The notes beneath the pieces were generated by a model. The model worked only from the letters and a program-made list of their open reading frames with translations, did no database searches and was not told where the DNA came from. From contig NZ_FZOR01000024.1 of NCBI RefSeq assembly GCF_900188445.1, forward strand, positions 62,001 to 126,000: 64,000 nucleotides of DNA, given 5' to 3'. The translations under genes were made by a program, and so were the position numbers. The first letter of the stretch is position 1, and each line of letters starts with the position of its first letter. Positions 46,140 through 53,550 of this stretch are shown in pieces. Source of the stretch: Actinomadura meyerae. Its GTDB lineage: Bacteria > Actinomycetota > Actinomycetes > Streptosporangiales > Streptosporangiaceae.

Positions 46140-47576
46140 TCAGGCGGTGCGGGTGGCGTCGCTGCGGTAGTCGGTGTAGGTGTACGGGTTGTCGAGGATC
46201 TTGGTCTCGGGGATGTCGGGGTTCATGCCCGCCGCCCACGCCTCCTCCCCCATCGACCCGCGCAGGTACTCCACCGTGGCCTCCGCCTCGCGGCGCGCGG
46301 CGGCCAGGTCGACGCCCACCAGCCGGTGGTCGTGCTTGACCACGCGCCCGTTCACCACGACCGTGTGGACGTCCCCGCGCTGCGCCTGGAACGCGACGTG
46401 CCCGTAGGGGTTGAGGACGGGGAACGACACCGGCGAGTGGTCGTTCTTGATCAGGACGACGTCGGCCTTCTTCCCGGGTTCGAGGGTGCCCAGGTCGTCG
46501 CGGCCGAGCGCGCGGGCGCCGCCGCGGGTCGCCCAGTCCACGACCTGGTCGGCGCGCAGGCTGCAATGGGTGACGGTGTCGCCGTTGCCGTGCGCTTCCA
46601 GGTGCATGCGGGAGCGGTCGGCGCCGAGCGTGGCGCGCATCGCGGAGAACAGGTCGCCGCTCCACCACACGCTCGTGTCCATCGACAGCGACACGGGGAT
46701 GCCGTGCGTGCGCAGCGTCCAGGTGGGCGGGTAGCCCTGCCCGGCGCTCTGCTCGCTCTCGGTCGACACCGAGATGGAGCCGCCGGTGGCGGCGATGCGG
46801 TGGTAGGAGTCCGCGGACAGGGACGCGGCGTGCACGTACACCGTCTCGGGCGTCATGAAGCCGTTGTCGTGCATCTGCCGGATGCCCTCGTCGCTGGTCG
46901 CGCCCCAGACCCCGGCGTGGGTGGTGACGGGGACGCCGAGGTCGCGGGCGGCCTCGAAGGCGGGCCGCTCCGGGAAGGACGGGTCGCCGAGCACGTCGAA
47001 CGCGACCTGGAAGCCGAGCATGTCGCCGCCGGCGAGCCTGCCCGCCAGGTCGCGGAACTCCGGCGTGGCCGTCCATTCGGCGGGCGGCGCCTGGATGTTG
47101 CCGTAAGCGAGGACGTACCGCCCGGGTACGGAGCGCAGCGCGTCCACGGCGGCGTCGGCGTGGCCGGGGGTCTGCAGGCCGTGCGACCAGTCGACGACCG
47201 TGGTGACCCCGGCGTCGACCGCCTCGATCGCCGCGAGCAGGTTCCCGGCGTGCACGTCCTCGGGCCGGAACCGCTTGCCGTGCTCCAGGTAGTACCAGAC
47301 GAAGTACTGGGTCAGCGTCCAGTCGGCGCCGTAGCCGCGCATCGCGGTCTGCCACATGTGCCGGTGGGTGTCGATCATCCCGGGCATGACGATGCCGCCG
47401 GACGCGTCGATCTCGGCGGTGCCGTCCGGTACCGGGAGGCCGGGCCCGACCGCGGTGATCCGGTCGCCCTCGATGAGGACGTCGGCGCCGTCCAGGACCG
47501 CGCGGCCGTCGGTCATCGGCAGCACCGTGCCGCCGCGCAGCACCAGGGGGCGCCCCGGCTCGAACTCGCTCATCAT
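46140..47576 (-). CDS. Amidohydrolase family protein (subtype III-like)
   Basis: A 478-residue metal-dependent hydrolase related to chlorohydrolases and aminohydrolases. The HxH metal site is H71/H73 in GMIDTHRHMWQTAMRGYG; later ligand positions VTTHAGVWGA and the SMDTSVWWSGDLF segment are present, and LEPGKKADVVLIKNDHS closes the fold. It deaminates, dechlorinates or hydrolyses a ring compound in the cytosol. It is divergent from the CoA-transferase operon, sharing a 220-bp control region with matching inverted repeats, so the two are likely co-regulated. Confidence 0.9.
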   Translation of the reverse strand: MMSEFEPGRPLVLRGGTVLPMTDGRAVLDGADVLIEGDRITAVGPGLPVPDGTAEIDASGGIVMPGMIDTHRHMWQTAMRGYGADWTLTQYFVWYYLEHGKRFRPEDVHAGNLLAAIEAVDAGVTTVVDWSHGLQTPGHADAAVDALRSVPGRYVLAYGNIQAPPAEWTATPEFRDLAGRLAGGDMLGFQVAFDVLGDPSFPERPAFEAARDLGVPVTTHAGVWGATSDEGIRQMHDNGFMTPETVYVHAASLSADSYHRIAATGGSISVSTESEQSAGQGYPPTWTLRTHGIPVSLSMDTSVWWSGDLFSAMRATLGADRSRMHLEAHGNGDTVTHCSLRADQVVDWATRGGARALGRDDLGTLEPGKKADVVLIKNDHSPVSFPVLNPYGHVAFQAQRGDVHTVVVNGRVVKHDHRLVGVDLAAARREAEATVEYLRGSMGEEAWAAGMNPDIPETKILDNPYTYTDYRSDATRTA

Positions 47577-47614
47577 CGCTCTCCTCGTCTGTGACCCGAC
47601 CGCCGGGAGCTGTA

Positions 47615-47628
47615 CGGACCGATGTCCG
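47615..47628. promoter_or_regulatory. Inverted repeat CGGAC-N4-GTCCG, copy 1
   Basis: CGGAC (47615-47619) and GTCCG (47624-47628) are exact complements around CGAT. It is 39 bp upstream of the amidohydrolase start, with the same arms as the site at 47727. Confidence 0.6.
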
Positions 47629-47670
47629 CTCTACGGTCAAACTCGCATGCCGTCACTCTCGCCACATGTA

Positions 47671-47692
47671 GTCAAAGTGTCAACCACTTGAC
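47671..47692. promoter_or_regulatory. Imperfect inverted repeat GTCAAAGTG / CACTTGAC
   Basis: Left arm GTCAAAGTG and right arm CACTTGAC differ by one extra A, with TCAAC between them, in the middle of the divergent control region. AT content is locally high. It could be a promoter/operator core for both directions. Confidence 0.4.
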
Positions 47693-47726
47693 CACCGCGG
47701 ATGCGGGCATGCCAGAATCGCGATGA

Positions 47727-47740
47727 CGGACGAGTGTCCG
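47727..47740. promoter_or_regulatory. Inverted repeat CGGAC-N4-GTCCG, copy 2
   Basis: CGGAC (47727-47731) and GTCCG (47736-47740) around GAGT, extended by A/T to a 16-bp palindrome (47726-47741), 56 bp upstream of the CoA-transferase start. Same arms as copy 1. Confidence 0.6.
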
Positions 47741-47796
47741 TGCAACGGACGACCAGGCGCGCCCGCACGGCGGGAACGCCGGAGCAAGGGAGCCGG

Positions 47797-49017
47797 ATGA
47801 CTGACGACACCGCGCGCGGCGGGCCGCTCTCGGGGGTGCTGGTGGCGGACTTCTCCCGGATCCTGGCCGGGCCCTACGCCACCATGCTGCTGGCCGACCT
47901 CGGCGCGGACGTGATCAAGGTCGAGGGACCGCGCGGCGACGACACCCGCACCTGGACGCCGCCCGCGCGCGGCGACACGGCGACCTACTACCTCGGCGTC
48001 AACCGCGGCAAGCGCTCGATCGCGCTGGACCTCGGCGACCCGCGGGACGCCGCCGCCGCCCGCGAGCTGGCCCGCCGCGCCGACGTCCTGATCGAGAACT
48101 TCAAGCCCGGCGGCCTCGCCCGCTTCGGCCTGGACTACGAGGCCGTCCGCGCCGCCAACCCCGGCATCGTCTACGGCTCCATCACCGGGTTCGGGTCGGG
48201 CGCCGGGCGCGCGGTCCCCGGCTACGACCTGATGGTGCAGGCGATCTCCGGGCTGATGAGCCTGACCGGCGACCCCGCCGGCCCGCCGTACCGGGCGGGC
48301 ATCTCGGTGTTCGACGTGATGGCCGGCAACCACGCGGCGATCGGCATCCTGGCGGCGCTGCGGCACCGGGACGCGACCGGCGAGGGCCAGCTCGTCGAGG
48401 TGAACCTGCTGTCGTCGGCGCTGACCGGGCTCGTCAACCACAGCTCCGCCTACGTCGCCGGCGGCACCGTCCCGTACCGGATGGGCAACGCGCACCCCAG
48501 CGTGTTCCCCTACGAGCCGCTGCCGACCGCCGACAACGACCTGATCGTCACGGCGGCGAACGACGGGCAGTTCCGCCGGCTGTGCGGCGTGCTCGGGATC
48601 CCGGACGTCGCCGACGACCCGCGCTTCGCGACCAACGCCGCCCGGACCGCCAACCGCGACGCGCTGCGGCCCCTCCTGGTGGAGCGGCTGAAGCGGCGCG
48701 GGGCGGTCGAGTGGTTCGAGCTGCTGGTGGACGCGGGCGTGCCGAGCGGGCCGATCAACACCATCGACGGCGGCTTCGCGATGGCCGAGCGGTTCGAGCT
48801 GGACCCGGTCGTGGTCGTCGGCGAGGGCGGCCGCGCGGTGCCGACGACCCGGCACCCGATCCGCTTCTCCAGGACGCCCGCGACGTACCGGCTCCCGCCG
48901 CCGGACCTGGACGAACACGGCGCCGAGCTGCGTCGATGGCTGTCCGAGCCGCGGGACGCGCAGCGGAACGAGGGGCGATTCGAGGGGGACATCGAGGGGG
49001 ACGACGACCGTGGCTGA
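47797..49017 (+). CDS. Class III CoA-transferase (CaiB/BaiF)
   Basis: A 406-residue formyl-CoA-transferase-like enzyme. The opening LSGVLVADFSRILAGPYATMLLADLGADVIKVE and RGKRSIALDL are diagnostic, and the catalytic Asp is D173 in GISVFDVMAG. It moves CoA between two acids. The ATG at 47797 follows AAGGGAG. It is the first gene of an operon with a citrate-synthase-like lyase, an extradiol dioxygenase pair and a quinone oxidoreductase, overlapping the next gene by 8 bases. The acid substrate is likely a ring-cleavage product, by context. Confidence 0.95.
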   Translation: MTDDTARGGPLSGVLVADFSRILAGPYATMLLADLGADVIKVEGPRGDDTRTWTPPARGDTATYYLGVNRGKRSIALDLGDPRDAAAARELARRADVLIENFKPGGLARFGLDYEAVRAANPGIVYGSITGFGSGAGRAVPGYDLMVQAISGLMSLTGDPAGPPYRAGISVFDVMAGNHAAIGILAALRHRDATGEGQLVEVNLLSSALTGLVNHSSAYVAGGTVPYRMGNAHPSVFPYEPLPTADNDLIVTAANDGQFRRLCGVLGIPDVADDPRFATNAARTANRDALRPLLVERLKRRGAVEWFELLVDAGVPSGPINTIDGGFAMAERFELDPVVVVGEGGRAVPTTRHPIRFSRTPATYRLPPPDLDEHGAELRRWLSEPRDAQRNEGRFEGDIEGDDDRG

Positions 49018-49846
49018 GACACCCGAGTACCCGACGGCGCTGGGCGCGTCCACCCGGGAGACGATCACGCTGCTCGGCCGCGACCTGGCCGCGGACGTGA
49101 TGGGCGAGGTCGGGTTCGGCGAGCTGGCGTTCTGGCTGGCGGCGCAGCGGCGCCCGGCCTCCGGCGAGACGCGCGTCTTCGAGGCGGTCCTCGCCGCGCT
49201 CGCCGACCACGGCTTCACCCCCACCGCGATCGTCACCCGGCTGACGTACCTGTCGGCGCCCGACTCGGTGCAGGGCGCGCTCGCCGCCGGGCTGCTGGGC
49301 GGCGGGTCCCGGTTCCTCGGCGTCACCGAGGACACCGGCCGCTTCCTCCACGGCGTCCTGGCCTCGGTCGAGGGCGGGCTCCCGTCCGACGACGCCGGAT
49401 GGGACGCGCTGGCGCTGCGAACCCTGCGGGTGGAGCGGGAGGCGAGGCGGTTCGTCCCGGGCCTCGGCCACCACGTGCACAAGGACGGCGACCCGCGCAC
49501 CCCCCGGCTGGTGGAGATCGCCACCGAGGAGGGGCTGTTCGGCCCGCACCTGTCGCTGTTCGCCGCGATCGGCCGCGTCCACCCCGAGGTGCTCGGCAGG
49601 ACGCTGCCGCTGAACGGCGCGGGCGTGTGCGGCGCCGCGCTCGCCGACCTCGGCCTGCCGCTGGAGCTGCTGCGCGGGTTCGCGCTGCTCGCCCGCACCG
49701 CCGGGCTGATCGGGCAGCTCGCCGAGGAGCTGCGCCGCCCCGTCGGCAACGAGATCTTCCTGTCGGTGGACCTCAACAACCGGTCCATCGCACCCGACCC
49801 CTACACCCCCACCTCCACCCCCACCCCCGGAGACCGTCATGGCTGA
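49010..49846 (+). CDS. Citrate synthase-like protein (citryl-CoA lyase type)
   Basis: A 278-residue protein with the small citrate-synthase fold. GLGHHVHKDGDPR (153-163) is the CoA-binding His motif (usually GFGHxVYKxxDPR). Where citrate synthase has the first catalytic His (xLHGGAxE) this protein has GGGSRFLGVTED (about 97-107), so a retro-Claisen lyase or a non-classical reaction is more likely than citrate synthesis. GTG start in an 8-base overlap with the CoA-transferase gene. It could cleave the CoA ester made by that enzyme. Substrate unproven. Confidence 0.8.
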   Translation: MAETPEYPTALGASTRETITLLGRDLAADVMGEVGFGELAFWLAAQRRPASGETRVFEAVLAALADHGFTPTAIVTRLTYLSAPDSVQGALAAGLLGGGSRFLGVTEDTGRFLHGVLASVEGGLPSDDAGWDALALRTLRVEREARRFVPGLGHHVHKDGDPRTPRLVEIATEEGLFGPHLSLFAAIGRVHPEVLGRTLPLNGAGVCGAALADLGLPLELLRGFALLARTAGLIGQLAEELRRPVGNEIFLSVDLNNRSIAPDPYTPTSTPTPGDRHG

Positions 49847-50702
49847 ACTGGTCGCTGTGATCGCTTCGACCCACCACCCCTTCTACTACCGCGCGAGCAC
49901 CGCGACCGGCGAGGACCGCCCCGACTTCGCCGACGAGTGGGGCCGCAAGGTCGAGGCGTTCCGCGCGACGCTGACCAGGGCCCGCCCGGACGTCCTGGTG
50001 ATGGTCGGCTCCGACCACTTCCACCAGCTGTGGCTGGACAACATGCCGCAGTTCCTCATCGGCAAGGCGCCGTTCTACGACGCGAACTGGTACAACGAGG
50101 AACGCGAGTTCGGGCTGCCGCGCATGCTGCTGAAGGGCCAGGAGGACCTGTCGGCCCACCTGCTGCGCGAGGGCATCGACGCGGGGTTCGACCTGGCGTT
50201 CTCCAACGAGCTGCGGATCGACCACTCGATCACCTGCCCGATCATCACGCTGCGCCCGCAGAACGACCTGCCGATCGTCCCCGTCTACACCAACATCTTC
50301 GCGCCGCCGCTGCCGCGGCCGGAGCGCTTCGTCCGGCTCGGGCGGACGATCCGCGAGCTGGTCGAGTCGTGGCCCGGCGAGCAGCGCGTCGCGGTCATCG
50401 GCACCGGGCACCTGTCGCTGGAGCTCGGCGGCCCGCGCCAGTTCGGCCCGCACGGCCCCGACCCGGAGTTCGACGCGAAGGCCGTCGAATGGATCTCCTC
50501 CGGGGACATCGAGGGCTGCCTGTCGGAGGTCACCCTCGACAGCCTGCACGCCCCCGGGAACGCCACCCACGGGTTCATGGACTTCATGCTTATGATGGGC
50601 GTCGCCGGGGACGACCAGAAGGCCGACTACGTCGACACGTACGACCTGTTCCACACGATGGAGGCCTACTTCACCTGGTACCCGAACGGAGCGGACGCGT
50701 GA
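49839..50702 (+). CDS. Class III extradiol ring-cleavage dioxygenase, large subunit (LigB-type)
   Basis: A 287-residue class III extradiol dioxygenase. The iron ligands are expected in IASTHHPFYY (H12/H13) and in the VGSDHFHQLW loop, with DHSITCPIITLRP later. It opens a catecholic ring next to a hydroxyl using Fe(II) and O2, as protocatechuate 4,5-dioxygenase does. ATG start in an 8-base overlap with the preceding gene. The small subunit gene follows with a 4-nt overlap. Protocatechuate, gallate and related substrates are all possible. Confidence 0.93.
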   Translation: MAELVAVIASTHHPFYYRASTATGEDRPDFADEWGRKVEAFRATLTRARPDVLVMVGSDHFHQLWLDNMPQFLIGKAPFYDANWYNEEREFGLPRMLLKGQEDLSAHLLREGIDAGFDLAFSNELRIDHSITCPIITLRPQNDLPIVPVYTNIFAPPLPRPERFVRLGRTIRELVESWPGEQRVAVIGTGHLSLELGGPRQFGPHGPDPEFDAKAVEWISSGDIEGCLSEVTLDSLHAPGNATHGFMDFMLMMGVAGDDQKADYVDTYDLFHTMEAYFTWYPNGADA

Positions 50703-51061
50703 GCAAGTACTTGCTGAACAAGTTCCTCTACACTGTCGACCGCGACCCCGGCCTCGTCGAGCGCTACCGGACCGACCCGGAGGCGACCGTGGCGTGGTGG
50801 GAGGACGAGCAGGCCAACCGCATCATCAACTGCCACGGCGGCGAGTCGTCCACCTGGCTGCGGTTCGAGGACGACGAGCGGGCGGCGCTGGCCGGGCACG
50901 ACTACCCCAGGCTGTTCGAGCTGGGCGCGCATCCGTTCCTGACGCTGACGCTGTTCATCGCGATGTTCGAGCGCGACTACGCCGAGCCCCTGGGCTTCCA
51001 GCTGGAGTACGCGCGGCGGCTCGGGCACTTCGCGCTCCCCTACCCCGACATCGCGACCTGA
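50699..51061 (+). CDS. Extradiol dioxygenase small subunit (LigA-type)
   Basis: A 120-residue LigA-type subunit. The family pattern YLLNKFLYTVDRDPGLVERYRTDPEATVAWW (residues 3-33) and the LFELGAHPFLTLTLFIAMF helix are clear. It packs onto the LigB-type large subunit and closes its active site. GTG start overlaps the large-subunit stop (GTGA), and the order B then A is reversed from the Sphingobium ligAB. It precedes the quinone oxidoreductase gene by 2 bases. Confidence 0.92.
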   Translation: MSKYLLNKFLYTVDRDPGLVERYRTDPEATVAWWEDEQANRIINCHGGESSTWLRFEDDERAALAGHDYPRLFELGAHPFLTLTLFIAMFERDYAEPLGFQLEYARRLGHFALPYPDIAT

Positions 51062-51063
51062 GC

Positions 51064-52032
51064 ATGCGCGCCGCGGAGATCGTGGAGACCGGGCGACCGC
51101 CCGTGGTGGCCGACCGGAAGGCCCCCGCGCCGGGGGACGGCGAGGTCCTGGTCGACGTCCTCGCCGCGCCCATCACGCCGCTCGACCTGCTGTGCGCGAC
51201 CGGGACGTCCTACTTCGGGGCGCCCGCGACCCCGTACGTGCCCGGCGTCCAGGGCGTCGGGACGCACGGCGGGCGGACGGTCTGGTTCCCGACGCGGGCG
51301 GGGATGGCGCCGGGCGACGGCAGCATGGCCGAGGTCGCGTCCGTCCCGGAGGCGTCCCTCGTCGAGCTGCCGGACGGCGCCGACCCGGTGCAGCTCGCGG
51401 CGCTCGGCCTGTCGGCGGTCGCCGCGCACATGGCGCTGACCTGGCGCGGCGGGCTCACCGCCGGCGAGCAGGTGATCGTGCTGGGCGCGGGCGGGATCGT
51501 CGGCCAGGCCGCCGTGCAGCTCGCGCGGACGGCGGGCGCCCGGCGCGTCATCGCGGGCGCACGGTCGCCGGCCGCCCGGGAGCGGGCGGTCGCGGCCGGC
51601 GCGGACGCGGCCGTCGCCCTCGACACCGGCGACGTCGACGAGCTGGCCCGGCGGTTCGCCGCCGCCGCCGACGGGCGGCCCGTGGACCTCGTCCTCGACC
51701 CGCTGTTCGGCGTCCCGGCGGCGGCAGCGGCGCGGACGCTGCGCTCCGGCGGGCGGCTGGTCAACCTCGGCGGCTCGGCGGGCGAGACGTGCCCGATCGA
51801 GTCGGCGCTGCTGCGGGGCAAGTCGCTGCGGCTGCTCGGCTACACCAACAACGAGCTGACGGGCGGGCAGCTTGCGGAGTCGATCGGGTACGTCGCGGCG
51901 CAGGCCGCGTCCGGCCGGCTCGCGGTCGCCCACGAGACCGTGCCGCTGGCCGACGCGGAGGCGGCGTGGCGGCGGCAGGGCGAGGGGACGGCGACCGGCC
52001 GGATCGTCCTCACCCCGCGGCCGGGCGGGTGA
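51064..52032 (+). CDS. Zinc-independent quinone oxidoreductase-like MDR enzyme
   Basis: A 322-residue medium-chain dehydrogenase/reductase. The nucleotide fold is VIVLGAGGIVGQAAVQLARTAGARRVIAGA (about 137-166), followed by GRPVDLVLDPLFGVPAAAA. No structural-zinc cysteines are present, so it resembles zeta-crystallin-like quinone reductases. It uses NADPH. Last gene of the operon, two bases after the small subunit; it overlaps the IclR gene's 3' end by 23 bases. Probably a reductive step on a ring-cleavage or quinone product. Confidence 0.88.
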   Translation: MRAAEIVETGRPPVVADRKAPAPGDGEVLVDVLAAPITPLDLLCATGTSYFGAPATPYVPGVQGVGTHGGRTVWFPTRAGMAPGDGSMAEVASVPEASLVELPDGADPVQLAALGLSAVAAHMALTWRGGLTAGEQVIVLGAGGIVGQAAVQLARTAGARRVIAGARSPAARERAVAAGADAAVALDTGDVDELARRFAAAADGRPVDLVLDPLFGVPAAAAARTLRSGGRLVNLGGSAGETCPIESALLRGKSLRLLGYTNNELTGGQLAESIGYVAAQAASGRLAVAHETVPLADAEAAWRRQGEGTATGRIVLTPRPGG

Positions 52033-52819
52033 CCTGCGGGACGCTCTCCAGCCGCGCGAAGTCGGCGCTGATCTCCCCCGCCGTGTGCAGCAGCAGCGGC
52101 AGGTACTCCTCCAGCAGCCGCTCGACGGGCGTCTCGGCGGCGTGGGTGTTGACGTTGATGCCCGCGATGACGCGGCCGGAGCCGTCCCGCAGCGGCGCCG
52201 CGACCGAGCGGATGCCGCGGGCGAGCTGCTCGTCGGTCAGCGCCCAGCCGCGCGCCCGCACCTCGCGCAGCTCGGCGTCCCGCTCCGCCTTGCTCGGCTG
52301 GACGCGCGGCTCCAGCCCGGACCGGGTCGGCTCGGCGAGGATCCGGTCGACCTCGGCGGGGTCGAGCGCGGCGAGCTGCACCTTGCCGAGCGAGGTCTGC
52401 AGCGCCGGGAACCGGGTGCCGATCTGCACCGCCAGCGCGACGATCTTCGGGACGGCGACCCGCGCGACGTAGACGATGTCGGACCCGTCGAGCTGCGCGA
52501 TCGAGCACGACTCGTTCGTCCGGGCGACGAGTCGCTCCATGTGCGGGCGCGCCACGTCCCACAGGCCCATGGACCGGACGTAGGCGACGCCGAGGTCGAG
52601 CACGCGCGGGGTGAGCGCGTAGCCGCCCTCGCCCGCCCGGACGTAGCCGAGCTCCCGCAGCGTGAGCAGGACGCGCCGCGCGGTCGGCCGGGCGAGCCCC
52701 GCGGCCTCGGCGACCTGCGCGAGGGTCATCACCGGCCGCCGCGCCTCGAAGGCGGTGATGACGTCAAGGCCCCGGGCCAGCGCCTCGATGAAATCCGGTC
52801 CGGTGCCTTCCCGTGGCAT
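52010..52819 (-). CDS. IclR-family regulator (PcaR/PcaU type)
   Basis: A 269-residue IclR protein. The N-terminal wing TLAQVAEAAGLARPTARRVLLTLRELGYV (residues 31-59) binds DNA; the C-terminal GAF-like effector domain contains YVARVAVPKIVALAVQIGTRFPALQTSLGKVQLAAL. The PcaR/PcaU group controls protocatechuate-type catabolism. It converges on the extradiol operon, so it is the natural candidate to regulate the 47.6-kb control region. ATG start; upstream DNA holds another ACGGAC half-site (about 52865-52870). Confidence 0.93.
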   Translation of the reverse strand: MPREGTGPDFIEALARGLDVITAFEARRPVMTLAQVAEAAGLARPTARRVLLTLRELGYVRAGEGGYALTPRVLDLGVAYVRSMGLWDVARPHMERLVARTNESCSIAQLDGSDIVYVARVAVPKIVALAVQIGTRFPALQTSLGKVQLAALDPAEVDRILAEPTRSGLEPRVQPSKAERDAELREVRARGWALTDEQLARGIRSVAAPLRDGSGRVIAGINVNTHAAETPVERLLEEYLPLLLHTAGEISADFARLESVPQVTRPAAG

Positions 52820-52932
52820 CGATCATCCCCTCGCCGTCGTTCCGGTCACTCGGCCGTCCATCATACGGACACCTGACCGGAGACCCGGCGCCGCCACGGC
52901 ATCTTGGCGCGGACCTGCGCCAAGGCCTTATG

Positions 52933-52958
52933 CAAGAGATGTTGCGCAACAGTTCTTG
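52933..52958. promoter_or_regulatory. 26-bp ArsR-type operator palindrome
   Basis: The core TGTTGCGCAACA (52940-52951) is a perfect 12-bp palindrome; flanking arms CAAGA (52933-52937) and TCTTG (52954-52958) extend the same symmetry. It ends 20 bases before the ArsR-like start and fits the HTH_20/ArsR operators built on TTGCGCAA. It should control the ArsR-MFS operon. Confidence 0.7.
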
Positions 52959-52977
52959 TGGATGCCATCATCCCCGC

Positions 52978-53550
52978 ATGACCGATGACGACGCCTCCAA
53001 GGTGACCGACTCCCGGGTGCTGGCCGCGATGTCGCATCCGCTCCGCCGCCGGCTGCTGGACGTCCTCAAGGTGTACGGCCCGGCCACCGCGTCCGCCCTC
53101 GCCGGGCGGACGGACCAGGCCGTCGCCAACATCAGCCACCACCTGAAGGTGCTCGGCGCCGCGGGCCTGATCGTGGAGGCGCCGGAGCTCGCCAAGGACC
53201 GCCGCGAACGCTGGTGGCGGCTCGCCGAACCGGAGCTGCGCTGGGTCACCGGCGACTTCGACGACGACCCCGCGCGCCAGGCGGTCGCGGGTGCGGCGGC
53301 CTCCCTCGCCCTCGACCGGCAGGTCGGCCTCGTCCGCGCCTGGCACGCCGTCAGGGAGGAGCGGCAGGACTGGAACGGGGCGGCCTTCTCCGTCGACACG
53401 TGGCTGCACCTGACGCCCGCCGAACTCGGCGAATTCGAGCGTGAGCTCCTGGCGCTGCTCGGCCGGTGGGAGGAGCGGGCCGTCCCGGACGACGGGCGGC
53501 AGCGCGAACCGGTCTTCTTCTTCGCGCACGGCGTTCCGGCGCAACCGTGA
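52978..53550 (+). CDS. ArsR-like winged-helix regulator (HTH_20)
   Basis: A 190-residue regulator starting at ATG. The winged helix is LAAMSHPLRRRLLDVLKVYGPATASALAGRTDQAVANISHHLKVLGAAGLI (about 15-65). The C-terminal part (WHAVREERQDWNGAAFSVDTWLHLTP) is the extra domain typical of these MFS-linked regulators. It overlaps the transporter gene by 4 nt (GTGA). The palindrome just upstream is its probable autoregulatory site. Likely a drug-responsive repressor. Confidence 0.9.
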   Translation: MTDDDASKVTDSRVLAAMSHPLRRRLLDVLKVYGPATASALAGRTDQAVANISHHLKVLGAAGLIVEAPELAKDRRERWWRLAEPELRWVTGDFDDDPARQAVAGAAASLALDRQVGLVRAWHAVREERQDWNGAAFSVDTWLHLTPAELGEFERELLALLGRWEERAVPDDGRQREPVFFFAHGVPAQP

